Below are positions 52,068 to 60,859 of a stretch of DNA of 64,000 nt, in pieces. How positions within the stretch are numbered: position 1 is the first letter of the stretch; each line of letters begins with the position of its first letter. The DNA is from Microbacterium trichothecenolyticum (GTDB taxonomy: Bacteria > Actinomycetota > Actinomycetes > Actinomycetales > Microbacteriaceae), in assembly GCF_030818955.1 (NCBI RefSeq), contig NZ_JAUTBF010000001.1:2294001-2358000 (forward strand). Reading direction: 5' to 3'. The notes beneath the pieces were generated by a model, which saw nothing but the letters and a program-made list of their open reading frames with translations, searched no databases and had not been told where the DNA came from. Made by a program: the position numbers and the translations under genes.

Positions 52068-52586
52068 GTGATCCGGGACATACGGAATGTGGGGAGCAGG
52101 TCGATGACCGCAGAACCGGGCGACACCTCGCCTCTGATGACAGCGCTGATGCTGTACTCCCGGGAGCGCGAAGCGGCTGCGGCGCAGGCGCGCAAGCAGC
52201 TCGGCGTGAACGAGCTCGACGCGAGGGCCCTCGCCTTCGTCGGAGCCCACCCCGGCGTGCGCCCCTCAGCGCTGGCCGCGCACCTCGGCGTCACCTCCGC
52301 CGGCGTCACGACCATGGTGGAGCGCCTCGTGCGGCGCGGCATCCTGCGTCGCGAAGCGGACGAGACCGACCGACGCGTCAACCACATCTACGTCGCTGTC
52401 GACCTCGAGAACGAACCCTGGTCGCAGCTCGCGCACTTCGACAACACCTGCCGCCGGATCATCGCCACGCTCGATCCGAGGGTCGAGGCCGACCTCGCGT
52501 CGTTCCTGACCCACACGGCCCTCGCCGCACGCGAGCAGGCCGGACTCGCCGACCGGGCGACGACCGGAGACGCCTCGGCGGCCTGA
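52068..52586 (+). CDS. MarR family transcriptional regulator
   Basis: The 172-residue regulator has the MarR winged helix: ELDARALAFVGAHPGVRPSALAAHLGVTSAGVTTMVERLVRRGILRREADETDRRVNHIYV (about 50-115), flanked by dimerisation helices. A strong AGGAGG (52053-52058) lies 9 nt before GTG 52068, which is chosen; ATG 52104 would give a shorter product. It ends base-to-base with the next gene, which is convergent. Confidence 0.87.
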   Translation: MIRDIRNVGSRSMTAEPGDTSPLMTALMLYSREREAAAAQARKQLGVNELDARALAFVGAHPGVRPSALAAHLGVTSAGVTTMVERLVRRGILRREADETDRRVNHIYVAVDLENEPWSQLAHFDNTCRRIIATLDPRVEADLASFLTHTALAAREQAGLADRATTGDASAA

Positions 52587-52946
52587 TCAGTCCTCGGCGT
52601 CGGCCGCGAGTCGCGCCACGTGCTCGACGGACTTGCGCTGCAAGAACGCGCACAGATCCGCCGCCTGCGTGATCTCACGGCACAGATCGTAGACGGCGTC
52701 GGGAGAGAGTTCCGTCACCTCCGGCTGCGCCTCGAACGTCACACGCCAATCCGGCTCGCCCACCGCGACCGGAGCCAGATACACCGACGTCGTCGCATTG
52801 GCCAACGGGAAGATGACGAGGCCGCCGTCGACGCCATCGACCGGCTCCTGGTCGGCGACGTACGCGCTCGCGCCCCCGCCGGTGACACCGGTGGCGGCGA
52901 ACTCCGCGAGCCATGCCTGCAACGTGTCTTTACTGCGAAACGGCAC
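52587..52946 (-). CDS. conserved hypothetical protein
   Basis: I do not recognise a named family. The 119-residue protein, starting at GTG 52946 (MPFRSKDTLQAWLAEF) with AAGGGG upstream, is acidic and has two beta-rich patches, GGLVIFPLANATTSVYLAPVAVGEPDWRVTFEAQPEVTEL and a helical end VYDLCREITQAADLCAFLQRKSVEHV. It has no signal peptide or membrane helix. Confidence 0.65.
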   Translation of the reverse strand: MPFRSKDTLQAWLAEFAATGVTGGGASAYVADQEPVDGVDGGLVIFPLANATTSVYLAPVAVGEPDWRVTFEAQPEVTELSPDAVYDLCREITQAADLCAFLQRKSVEHVARLAADAED

Positions 52947-53072
52947 CGTGCGCACCCCTTGGTATCTTGGTGGCCCCTGTTCCCACCAGGAAGATCGTAC
53001 GACAGGTTGGACGCAGGCCATCAATAGGGTGCCGCAGCGTCCGCCGCCCTCGATCGCCGCGCTCGGGCTGTC

Positions 53073-54086
53073 TCATGCCGAGCGGCGTTCCACCACTTCT
53101 GTGGGCAGGATCGTCGCGTGAACGGCCGGTCGGCCGGCAAGGATGTCCAGCAGAACGGATGCCATGTGTCGCCCCTGCGACAGCGAGGGCTGCCGAACGG
53201 TGGTCAACGCCGGGTGCAGGGCCGTCGAGACCGCGGAGTCGTCGAAGCCGATGATGGCGATGTCGCGTCCCGCCTCGAGCCCGCGCTCGCGCAGCGCGGT
53301 GTAGGCGCCGCGAGCCATGAGGTCGCTCGCGACGAAGAGCGCATCGGGCAGCGGACCCGCCGCGAGGATTCGATTCATCGCCAGCGCCCCGCCCATCTCG
53401 GTGAAATCGCCGTCTTCGACCGCCGCCGGCTCGAGCCCCGCGTCGGCGAGCGCTTCGCGGAAACCCCGCAGACGGTCGATGGCCGCCGGCATGTCGAGCG
53501 GACCCGAGATCGTGCCGATCCGACGGTGGCCGCGCCCGAGCAGATAGCCGGTGGCGACCCGCCCGCCCTCGACGTTGTCGACATCGACGTAGTAGTCGTC
53601 GGGCCGCACACGAGACGGGCGGCCGCCGTAGACGACGGGCACGACGTCGGCGAGGCGTTCGAGAAAGGTGTCGCTGGTGTGGTGCGAGGCCACGATCGCA
53701 CCGTCGACACTGCCGCCGCGCAGGTAGGCGAGCGCCTTGGCGCTGGCGTCGTCGCTGGCGATCAGCATGTTCATGACGTAGTCCGACGCGCTGATGACCT
53801 CGCCGATGCCCGCCACGATGGAGGCGAAGAACGGGTCGCCGAAGAAGCGGTCGGTCTGCTCCGGGATGACGAGGGCGATCGACCGCGTCTGTCGGCTGGC
53901 GAGGGAGCGCGCCGCGCGATTGGGAACGTACTGCAGTTCATCGATCGCGCGGCGCACGGCCTCGAGGGCGGAGGGCGAGACGGCGGTGGAGCCGTTGACG
54001 ACGCGCGACACCGTCGAGCGCGACACCCCGGCTCGCGCCGCGACCTCTTCGATGGTGGCGGTGCCCCGCACGGGTGCGAGTTCCAT
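53073..54086 (-). CDS. cebR: LacI family repressor CebR
   Basis: The 337-residue regulator has the headpiece ATIEEVAARAGVSRSTVSRVVNGST and hinge VPNRAARSLASRQT, then a sugar-binding core (SIALVIPEQTDRFFGDPFFASIVAGI, GHRRIGTISGPLDMPAAIDRLRGF, IAIIGFDDSAVSTALHPALTTVRQP). The headpiece and its linkage to bglC and cebEFG match CebR of Streptomyces, the cellobiose-responsive repressor. Three TGGGAGCGCTCCCA-type boxes precede the operon. Here cebR is the last gene of the operon (31 nt after bglC), so it would regulate its own expression. Confidence 0.9.
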   Translation of the reverse strand: MELAPVRGTATIEEVAARAGVSRSTVSRVVNGSTAVSPSALEAVRRAIDELQYVPNRAARSLASRQTRSIALVIPEQTDRFFGDPFFASIVAGIGEVISASDYVMNMLIASDDASAKALAYLRGGSVDGAIVASHHTSDTFLERLADVVPVVYGGRPSRVRPDDYYVDVDNVEGGRVATGYLLGRGHRRIGTISGPLDMPAAIDRLRGFREALADAGLEPAAVEDGDFTEMGGALAMNRILAAGPLPDALFVASDLMARGAYTALRERGLEAGRDIAIIGFDDSAVSTALHPALTTVRQPSLSQGRHMASVLLDILAGRPAVHATILPTEVVERRSA

Positions 54087-54117
54087 CGCGCTCCCTCCTC
54101 CGGGCCCTCGCGCGAAT

Positions 54118-55572
54118 TCACACCGCGGGTGCGGTGGCCAGAGAGCGCTCGGCGATGATGCGAGCGTACTGCCGGCCGGAGTCCTTCACGGTCCGTTCCT
54201 GGGTCTGGTAGTCGACGTAGACGATGCCGAAGCGCTTGGCATAGCCCCAGGCCCACTCGAAGTTGTCCATGAGCGACCAGTAGAAATAGCCGCGCACGTC
54301 GACGCCTCGATCGACCGCGTCCAGGACGGCGGCCAGGTGGGCCTCGACGAACTCGACCCGGTCGATGTCGTGCACGCGGGACTCTCCGGCATCCTCGACC
54401 AGCTCATCGTCGTACGCAGCCCCGTTCTCGGTCACGTAGAGGGCGACGTCGTCTTGCGCCGCATACTCCTCGCTGACCCGCTCGAGCAGGCGGGTGAGTC
54501 CCTCGGGCTGCACCTCCCACCCCATGTTGGTGCGCGCGAGGCCGCGGTCGTGCCAGTAGAGGTTCTCGTGGGCCGGGAACGGCTTGCCGATGGGTCGGGG
54601 CGTCGGGGCGTCGCCGGCGGGCGGGGCGACCTGCGGCGGTGTGCCGCCGACGAACTCGCCGTGGTAGTAGTTCACACCGAGCGAGTCGATGGGCGTCGAG
54701 ATGATCTCGAGGTCGCCCGGCTGCACGGCCGCCTGCCACCGCGCGACGGCCTCGGTGTCGGTATCGCGGAAGTCCTTGATGATGTCGGCCGGGTACGCGC
54801 CTCGGAACACCGGGTCGAGGAACCAGCGGTTGAACTGCCCGTCGATACGGCGTGCGGCATCGAGGTCGGCGGGGGCGGCCGGGTCGACGGGGTCGGCGAC
54901 CGTCAGATTGAGCGTGAGCCCGAGGGTGAGCGACGAGTCACGAGCGCGCAGTTCGCGCACGGCCTGACCGTGACCGAGCAGCAGGTGGTGAGCGGCGAGC
55001 ATGCCCTCGGCCTGCGAGTAATGGCCGGGGGCATGGGCGCCGGCGGTGTAGCTGAGGAACGACGAGCACCATGGCTCGTTGAGGGTGGTCCAGACGTTCA
55101 CACGGTCGCCCAGCGCGTCGTGCATGTCGAGGGCGTACTCGGTGAAGAGGTCGCTGGTCTCGCGCACGGTCCAGCCGCCGCGCTCCTGCAGCGCCTGCGG
55201 CAGATCCCAGTGATAGAGCGTGAGCCAGGGCAGGATGCCGGCATCCAAGAGCTCATCGACGAGACGCTTGTAGAAGTCGACGCCTCTCGGGTTGAGGGCG
55301 CCGCCGTCGGGGCGCACGCGCGACCACGAGGTCGAGAATCGGTAGGTCTGCAGTCCGAGACTCTTCATCAGCTGCACGTCGCCGGCGTAGCGGTGATAGT
55401 GATCGCACGCGACATCGCCGTTGTCGGCGTTGATCACGGCGTCGGGCACACGGCTGAACGCGTCCCAGATCGAGGCGGTGCGCCCGTCTTCGAACGCGGC
55501 GCCCTCGATCTGGTACGCCGCGGTCGCGGCCCCGAAGAGGAAGCCCTCGGGAAAGGCTCGAGTATCGGACAT
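54118..55572 (-). CDS. bglC: GH1 beta-glucosidase, cellobiose-hydrolysing
   Basis: The 484-residue cytoplasmic enzyme cuts imported cellobiose and cello-oligosaccharides to glucose. GH1 marks are FPEGFLFGAATAAYQIEGA, YRFSTSWSRVRPDG, the acid/base Glu in VWTTLNEPWC and the nucleophile Glu in LYVTENGAAYDD, plus YFYWSLMDNFEWAWGYAKRFGIVYVDY at the end. ATG 55572 has GGAAGGA upstream. It follows cebG with a 29-nt gap, the same order as in Streptomyces. Confidence 0.95.
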   Translation of the reverse strand: MSDTRAFPEGFLFGAATAAYQIEGAAFEDGRTASIWDAFSRVPDAVINADNGDVACDHYHRYAGDVQLMKSLGLQTYRFSTSWSRVRPDGGALNPRGVDFYKRLVDELLDAGILPWLTLYHWDLPQALQERGGWTVRETSDLFTEYALDMHDALGDRVNVWTTLNEPWCSSFLSYTAGAHAPGHYSQAEGMLAAHHLLLGHGQAVRELRARDSSLTLGLTLNLTVADPVDPAAPADLDAARRIDGQFNRWFLDPVFRGAYPADIIKDFRDTDTEAVARWQAAVQPGDLEIISTPIDSLGVNYYHGEFVGGTPPQVAPPAGDAPTPRPIGKPFPAHENLYWHDRGLARTNMGWEVQPEGLTRLLERVSEEYAAQDDVALYVTENGAAYDDELVEDAGESRVHDIDRVEFVEAHLAAVLDAVDRGVDVRGYFYWSLMDNFEWAWGYAKRFGIVYVDYQTQERTVKDSGRQYARIIAERSLATAPAV

Positions 55573-55601
55573 GGTTCGGGTTCCTTCCGTGGGCGCGAGG
55601 G

Positions 55602-56501
55602 TCATCCCTTGACCGCCCCTTGCATGATGCCACTGACCAGCTGTCTGCCCGCGAAGACGAACAGCAGCAGCAGCGGGATCGTCGACAGCAGCACGCCCGC
55701 GAGCACGACCGAGTAGTCGACGAAGTAGTTCGACTGCAACAGCGACAGCGCGACCGGCAGCGTGGGGTTCTGCCGGTCGAGCACGATGAACGGCCAGAAG
55801 AAGTTGTTCCATGCCGTCACGAACGTGAACAGACCGAGCATCGCCGCGGCGGGTCGTGCGGCCGGGACGCCGACCGTCAGGAACGTGCGGAACGAGCTCG
55901 CACCGTCGACCCGCGCGGCCTCGATGAGCTCATCGGGCACGGCCTGCCGCAGATACTGCGTCATCCAGAAGACGCCGAACGCGCTCGTCAGCGCGGGGAC
56001 GATGATCGCCCCGATCTCCCCCGTCCAACCGAGCTCGCTGAACAGGATGTACAGCGGCACGACGCCCAGCTGGGTGGGCACGGCCATCGTCGCCACGACG
56101 AACAGCAACAGCCACGGGCCGCCGCGGAACCGCAGCTTCGCGAACGCCCAGCCCGCCAGCGTGGAGAAGAAGACGACGGATGCCGCGATGATCGCCGAAC
56201 TGAAGATCGAGTTCCACAGTCCCGCCCAGAAGTTCACGGCGGGGTTGCCGAGCACGGCGGCGGCGTTGGCGAAGAAGTTGCCGCCCGGGATCCAGGACAA
56301 CTCGGGGTTGCGGATCGTCGCGGAGTCGCCGGAGCCGATCAGCAGCGCCCAGTAGTAAGGGACGAGAGCGGCCAGCAGGACGACGCCGAGGCTGGCGTAG
56401 ACGAACCAGCCGGGCCGCGAGCCGCGGACCGCCCGGGGGCGTCGGCGGGCGGGGCGAGGGTCGGCCGCCCCGGTGACGGGCGAGGTGTCGATGACGCTCA
56501 C
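55602..56501 (-). CDS. cebG: cello-oligosaccharide ABC transporter permease CebG
   Basis: The 299-residue protein has six helices and the EAA loop VPDELIEAARVDGASSFRTFLTVGVPAARP. It pairs with CebF. The GTG at 56501 overlaps the cebF stop (GTGA), and AAAGGA lies upstream. The gene name rests on the operon context and CebR boxes rather than on sequence alone. Confidence 0.9.
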   Translation of the reverse strand: MSVIDTSPVTGAADPRPARRRPRAVRGSRPGWFVYASLGVVLLAALVPYYWALLIGSGDSATIRNPELSWIPGGNFFANAAAVLGNPAVNFWAGLWNSIFSSAIIAASVVFFSTLAGWAFAKLRFRGGPWLLLFVVATMAVPTQLGVVPLYILFSELGWTGEIGAIIVPALTSAFGVFWMTQYLRQAVPDELIEAARVDGASSFRTFLTVGVPAARPAAAMLGLFTFVTAWNNFFWPFIVLDRQNPTLPVALSLLQSNYFVDYSVVLAGVLLSTIPLLLLFVFAGRQLVSGIMQGAVKG

Positions 56502-57574
56502 GGACGGACGTCCTTTCCTGTCGATGCGGCGAGCCGCTGCCGCGCGGCGCGGGCGGCGGCCCGGCGCTGGGCTCGGGTGAGGCCGTCGCGCGAGCCCTCG
56601 TCGCGCACGAGCGACCGGCTCACGAAGAGGTTGACCGCCCCGATCACGAGGATGATGAGGAACAGGATCCACGCGAGCGCCGCTGCGCGACCGAAGTTCC
56701 ACTCGCCCCAGCCGAGGTTGTAGAGGTACAGCGAGATGGTCAGCCACTGGTTGTCGGACCCGCCGGTGCCGGACTGATCGAACATGCGGGGCTCGTCGAA
56801 GATCTGCAAGCCGCCGATGGTCGAGGTGATGATGACGAAGATGAGCGTCGGCTTCAGGCTCGGCAGCGTGATCGAGAAGAACTGGCGCACCTTGCCGGCG
56901 CCGTCGACGGTGGCCGCCTCGTAGTACTCCCGCGGCACGGCTTGCATCGCGGCCAGCAGGATGAGGGTGTTGTACCCCGTCCACCGGAAGTTGACCATCG
57001 TCGCGATGGCGATGTGGCTGGCGAACGCGTCGGAGTGCCAGCCGACCCCGGGCAGGCCGAAGCGGGCGAGCAGGGTGTTGATGATGCCGTACTGGTCGCC
57101 GAACATGTTGCTGAAGATCAGCGCGACCGCGACAGGGGCCATGACGTACGGCACGAGTACGCCCATGCGCCAGAGGGTCTTCGCGCGGATGTTCTGGTCG
57201 AGCATCGCCGCGATGAAGACCGCGAGGATGAGCTGCGGCACCGTCGAGAGCACGAAGATGCTGAAGGTGTTGCGCAGCGCGTCCCAGAATGCGGGCTGCG
57301 ACAGCACGTAGGCGTACTGGTCGAAGCCGACGAACGTCCCCGAGCCGCGGATCTGATCCCAGTCCATGAACGAGATGACGCCCGTGTAGAGGATCGGGAA
57401 GAGCCCCGTGACGAGGAAGAGCACGAAGAACGGGGAGATGTAGAGGTACGGGGAGAGCTTGAGATCCCAGGCGCTGAGCGTCGAGCCGAACCCGACGCGA
57501 CGAGGCGTGCGGGCGGAGAGACCGTCGGGGGCGGATGCCGCGGGGGTTGCGGGCGGCTGCAGTGTCGTGGTCAC
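56498..57574 (-). CDS. cebF: cello-oligosaccharide ABC transporter permease CebF
   Basis: The 358-residue protein has a short cytoplasmic head, six helices (starting LSPYLYISPFFVLFLVTGLFPILYTGVISF) and the EAA loop VPREYYEAATVDGAGKVRQFFSITLPSLKP. The C-terminus is unusually long and basic (RDGLTRAQRRAAARAARQRLAAS). GTG 57574 has GGAAGGAA upstream. No ATPase gene is linked, as in Streptomyces, where MsiK serves the system. Confidence 0.92.
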   Translation of the reverse strand: MTTTLQPPATPAASAPDGLSARTPRRVGFGSTLSAWDLKLSPYLYISPFFVLFLVTGLFPILYTGVISFMDWDQIRGSGTFVGFDQYAYVLSQPAFWDALRNTFSIFVLSTVPQLILAVFIAAMLDQNIRAKTLWRMGVLVPYVMAPVAVALIFSNMFGDQYGIINTLLARFGLPGVGWHSDAFASHIAIATMVNFRWTGYNTLILLAAMQAVPREYYEAATVDGAGKVRQFFSITLPSLKPTLIFVIITSTIGGLQIFDEPRMFDQSGTGGSDNQWLTISLYLYNLGWGEWNFGRAAALAWILFLIILVIGAVNLFVSRSLVRDEGSRDGLTRAQRRAAARAARQRLAASTGKDVRP

Positions 57575-57592
57575 GAGATTCCTTCCGGGGGT

Positions 57593-57623
57593 GCGGGCCG
57601 GGCGCACACGGCGCCCGGCCCGC
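57593..57623 (-). terminator. intra-operon hairpin between cebE and cebF
   Basis: GCGGGCCGGGCGC (57593-57605) pairs perfectly with GCGCCCGGCCCGC (57611-57623), a 13-bp stem and 5-nt loop, 12 nt past the cebE stop. It would let the binding protein be made in excess over the permeases. Confidence 0.8.
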
Positions 57624-57634
57624 GGGGTCCGGCG

Positions 57635-58912
57635 TCAGCCGATGGCATCCACCTGCGAGACCCACTGGTCCCACGAGGCCTGGGCGTCCTGCGTGTTGCT
57701 CTCGACGCGGGTGAGCGCCTTCTGCATCGCGTCGTTGACCTGGAAGTAGTACTCGCCCTTGAACGGGGTCACACTGACCGCTTCGGCGCGCGCGCTGAAG
57801 ATCTCGCCGATGGCGGCGTCGCCGAAGTAGGCGTTGGTGGCTTCGAGCAGCTCGGGCGCCTTGAGGGCGTCGACCTGGCTCGGGAAGGTGCCCGCCTGCT
57901 GGAAGAACTTCACCTGCTGCTCGGGCGAGGTCAGCCAGTCGGCCAGCGCCTGGGCCTCGGCAACGTGGGCCCCGTTGGCGGGAACGGTCAGATACGAACC
58001 GCCCCAGTTACCGCCGCCGTTGGGGAAGACGTCGGCGATCTTCCAGCCCGCGACCTCGGGGGCGTTGCCCTCGATCTGCGTCAGCATCCAGCCCGGGCAC
58101 ATGAGCGTCGCGAAAGCGCCGTTGGCCATGCCCGCGTACCAGTCGGTCGACCACTGCTCGAAATGCGCGGACTGGGTCTTCGCGGCGTCGAGCGTCTGCG
58201 TGTAGATCTTCTTGACCTCGGGGTTGGTCGTGGCCGTGATCTCCCCGGAGTCGGGGTTCTCGTAGGCGGCCTCGACCTGGTTGATCATGCCCTGGTACAC
58301 GCTGCCGGCGGAGTCGAAGAACGGCTTGCCCGTGGCGGCGACGTACGTGTCGCCCATGGCGAAGTAGGCGGACCAGTCGCCCTGGAGGGCGGAGGCGACC
58401 TCGGCCGGGTCGGACGGCAGACCCGCGGCCTCGAACAGGTCGGCCCGGTAGCAGACGGCCTCGGGGCCGATGTCGGTGCCGTAGCCGATGAGGTTGCCGG
58501 CCGAATCCGTCGCCGCCTTCTCCTTCCAGTCGAGCCACCGGCCCTGCAGATCGGTGGGAACGGGAGCGAGGAGGTCGGAGTACTTCATGACCTCGGGCAG
58601 CCAATCGACCTCGATGGCTTCGATGTCGGCCAGGCCCGACTTGCCCAGCTTCTGGAAGTAGTTGGCGCGGGCGTCGTTCGACTTGGCGGCGCGGTTGTGG
58701 ACGATCTTCACGTTCGGGTGCTCCGCGGTGTACGCGGCGAGCAGTTCGTCGGTGTAACCGAAGTCGTTGAACGTGGCGACGGTGAGGGTGACCTCCTCGT
58801 CGCCGCCGCCCGCGGCGGCACCGCCGCCACCGGAGCACCCGGCGAGCACGAGGGCGGATGTGGAAGCGACGGCCGCCGTGAGGGCGATGCGGCGCAGGGC
58901 ACGTGATTTCAC
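57635..58912 (-). CDS. cebE: cello-oligosaccharide-binding lipoprotein CebE
   Basis: The 425-residue lipoprotein has a signal peptide with lipobox LVLAGC (Cys26) followed by a Gly/Ala/Ser linker and a family-1 solute-binding domain ([78 protein letters not shown]). It captures cellobiose and cellotriose for CebFG. GTG 58912 has AAAGGAG upstream. Its promoter contains three CebR boxes. Confidence 0.93.
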   Translation of the reverse strand: MKSRALRRIALTAAVASTSALVLAGCSGGGGAAAGGGDEEVTLTVATFNDFGYTDELLAAYTAEHPNVKIVHNRAAKSNDARANYFQKLGKSGLADIEAIEVDWLPEVMKYSDLLAPVPTDLQGRWLDWKEKAATDSAGNLIGYGTDIGPEAVCYRADLFEAAGLPSDPAEVASALQGDWSAYFAMGDTYVAATGKPFFDSAGSVYQGMINQVEAAYENPDSGEITATTNPEVKKIYTQTLDAAKTQSAHFEQWSTDWYAGMANGAFATLMCPGWMLTQIEGNAPEVAGWKIADVFPNGGGNWGGSYLTVPANGAHVAEAQALADWLTSPEQQVKFFQQAGTFPSQVDALKAPELLEATNAYFGDAAIGEIFSARAEAVSVTPFKGEYYFQVNDAMQKALTRVESNTQDAQASWDQWVSQVDAIG

Positions 58913-58973
58913 AGAACACTCCTTTGTGGTGGATGCGAATCGGCGAGGTGCGCGGCTCTCGCTGCCTCGAACG

Positions 58974-59041
58974 TGGGAGCGCTCTCACCGATGGGGACGA
59001 CAGTATGGGATCGCTCCCACGTCGTCAAGAGAGCGCTCCCA
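58974..59041 (-). promoter_or_regulatory. cebE promoter with three CebR boxes
   Basis: TGGGAGCGCTCTCA (58974-58987), TGGGATCGCTCCCA (59006-59019) and AGAGAGCGCTCCCA (59028-59041) match the CebR box TGGGAGCGCTCCCA in 13, 13 and 12 of 14 positions. On the minus strand TTGACG (59028-59023), a 17-bp spacer and TACTGT (59005-59000) form the promoter. The middle box fills the spacer, one box touches the -35 and one lies downstream of the start point. Confidence 0.93.
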
Positions 59042-59080
59042 CACAGCAACGGCGTGCCGCGGCGCCAGGCGAGCCTCGCG

Positions 59081-59086
59081 TAGAAT
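59081..59086 (+). promoter_or_regulatory. -10 element of purS-purQ
   Basis: TAGAAT lies 34 bp before the purS GTG and is close to the cebE promoter on the other strand. Unlike purM, purD and purC, this transcript has a leader with GGAG. Confidence 0.6.
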
Positions 59087-59119
59087 GGCGGGACAACCCC
59101 ACCGACTTCTGGAGCTGCT

Positions 59120-59368
59120 GTGCCCACCATCGTCGTCGACGTCATGCCCAAGGCCGAGCTTCTCGACCCGCAGGGGAAGGCCGTCGCCGGCGCCCTCTCG
59201 CGGCTCGGCGAGAACCGTTTCTCCGATGTGCGCATCGGCAAGCGCTTCGAGCTCACCGTCGAGGGAGAGGTCGACGAAGCCACCCTGGCCCGCGCGCGCG
59301 AGCTCGCCGACGACATGCTGTCGAACGCGGTCATCGAGGATGTCGTGAACATCGAGGTCGTCGAGTGA
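59120..59368 (+). CDS. purS: phosphoribosylformylglycinamidine synthase subunit PurS
   Basis: PurS is the small bridging subunit of the three-part FGAM synthase. The 82-residue protein shows [38 protein letters not shown] and [17 protein letters not shown], all family-typical. GTG 59120 has GGAG 7 nt upstream. Its stop overlaps the purQ start by 4 nt. Confidence 0.96.
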   Translation: MPTIVVDVMPKAELLDPQGKAVAGALSRLGENRFSDVRIGKRFELTVEGEVDEATLARARELADDMLSNAVIEDVVNIEVVE

Positions 59369-60072
59369 CGGCTCGCATCGGGGTCATCACCTTCCCCGGC
59401 TCGCTCGACGACCGCGACGCGCAGCGCGCGATCCGTCTCGCCGGTGGCGAGCCCGTCGCCCTGTGGCACGGTGAACACGACCTGAAGGGCGTCGACGCCC
59501 TCGTCCTGCCCGGCGGGTTCAGCTACGGCGACTACCTGCGCGCCGGCGCCATCGCGGCGTTCGCGCCGATCATGGCCGAGGTCAAAGACGCCGCCGCCAA
59601 GGGTATGCCCGTGCTCGGCATCTGCAACGGCTTCCAGATGCTCGTCGAGGCGCACCTGCTGCCGGGCGGTCTGATCCGCAACGCGCACCAGCAGTTCATC
59701 CGTCGCGACCAGCGCCTGCGCGTCGAGAACGCCTCCACCGCGTGGACGAGCGACTTCACCGAAGGCGACGAGATCGTCATCCCGCTCAAGAACGCCGACG
59801 GCGGATACATCGCCGACACCGAGACCCTCGCGCGGGTCAACGGCGAGGGCCTCGTGGCCTTCCGCTACCTGGGCGTCAACCCCAACGGCTCGCTCGATGA
59901 CATCGCCGGCCTCACCAACGAGCGCGGGAACGTCGTCGGTCTCATGCCGCACCCCGAGCACGCGGTCGAGCCGGGCTTCGGCCCCGGTACCTCCGCCGCG
60001 ATGCGTTCGGGCGTCGACGGCCTGGGCTTCTTCACCTCGGCGATCGCCGCCGTGGTGGGCGCCGCGGCCTGA
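59365..60072 (+). CDS. purQ: phosphoribosylformylglycinamidine synthase glutaminase subunit PurQ
   Basis: PurQ supplies ammonia from glutamine to PurL. The 235-residue class-I amidotransferase has [18 protein letters not shown], the nucleophile Cys in [13 protein letters not shown] and the His/Glu pair in [12 protein letters not shown]. purL, the third subunit, is not in the window. A GntR regulator gene follows after 11 nt. Confidence 0.97.
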   Translation: MTARIGVITFPGSLDDRDAQRAIRLAGGEPVALWHGEHDLKGVDALVLPGGFSYGDYLRAGAIAAFAPIMAEVKDAAAKGMPVLGICNGFQMLVEAHLLPGGLIRNAHQQFIRRDQRLRVENASTAWTSDFTEGDEIVIPLKNADGGYIADTETLARVNGEGLVAFRYLGVNPNGSLDDIAGLTNERGNVVGLMPHPEHAVEPGFGPGTSAAMRSGVDGLGFFTSAIAAVVGAAA

Positions 60073-60083
60073 CCACGCACGCC

Positions 60084-60797
60084 GTGACCGACAAGCGCGC
60101 TCCCGACCAGGACGCGCTGATCGATCGCATCTTGCACCTCTGGCGAGCGGATGCCGACACCCTGCCGTCGGAACCGCGTCTCGCCGAACTGACCGGCGCG
60201 AGCCGCAACTCGGTGCGCGAGGCCCTCATCCGCCTCGAGGAGCGGGGCTACGTGCACCGCACCCAGGGAGCCCGCACGTCGCCGAACCGCCGCCTGCCCG
60301 GCGTCGGCCGGCGTATCGATGAGCAGTTCGACCACTCGCTGTCGATTCGCGCAGCGGGGTACGAGCCGACGCTCGAGGTCGTCTCCGCCGACCGCATGAC
60401 CCTCGCCGCGGGGACGCAACGGTACGACGACCTCCCCGACGGGGCCGACGTGCTGCGCACGACGAAGATGTGGCGCGTCGACGGCGCCCCCTACGCCCTG
60501 GCCGAAGACCTCGTCCCCGTGACCCGGGTGGTCGACCTCGACCCGCAACGACCCGTGTTCGACCTCGCCGAGGCGGCCAACGGCATCCGCGTCGCCTGGG
60601 AGACCATGTGGATCGACGCGATCGCCCTGGATGCCGCGCGTGCCGCGATCCTGGATGCCGAGCCCGGCACGCCCGTGATCGAGATGACCTACTGCGGCTA
60701 CGGGGCCGACGACGCGATCGGTTACTGGTCGCGCGAGGTGCAGCTGACCGCGCCCGCGGGCTTGCGCAACGCCCTCATCCGCCGCGTGCGCTCCTGA
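60084..60797 (+). CDS. GntR family regulator, HutC/UTRA type
   Basis: The 237-residue regulator has an N-terminal winged helix (ILHLWRADADTLPSEPRLAELTGASRNSVREALIRLEERGYVHRTQGA) and a C-terminal UTRA ligand domain (about 90-235). It is encoded 11 nt after purQ on the same strand, so it is probably co-transcribed with purS-purQ. The ligand is unknown. A GntR-type palindrome at 62625-62639 is a possible target. Confidence 0.87.
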   Translation: MTDKRAPDQDALIDRILHLWRADADTLPSEPRLAELTGASRNSVREALIRLEERGYVHRTQGARTSPNRRLPGVGRRIDEQFDHSLSIRAAGYEPTLEVVSADRMTLAAGTQRYDDLPDGADVLRTTKMWRVDGAPYALAEDLVPVTRVVDLDPQRPVFDLAEAANGIRVAWETMWIDAIALDAARAAILDAEPGTPVIEMTYCGYGADDAIGYWSREVQLTAPAGLRNALIRRVRS

Positions 60798-60859
60798 TCG
60801 TCGCGCTGCTCTGAGCGTTCGACGACCCTTCTCGACCGAGGAACACGTGCGGGCTGTGT

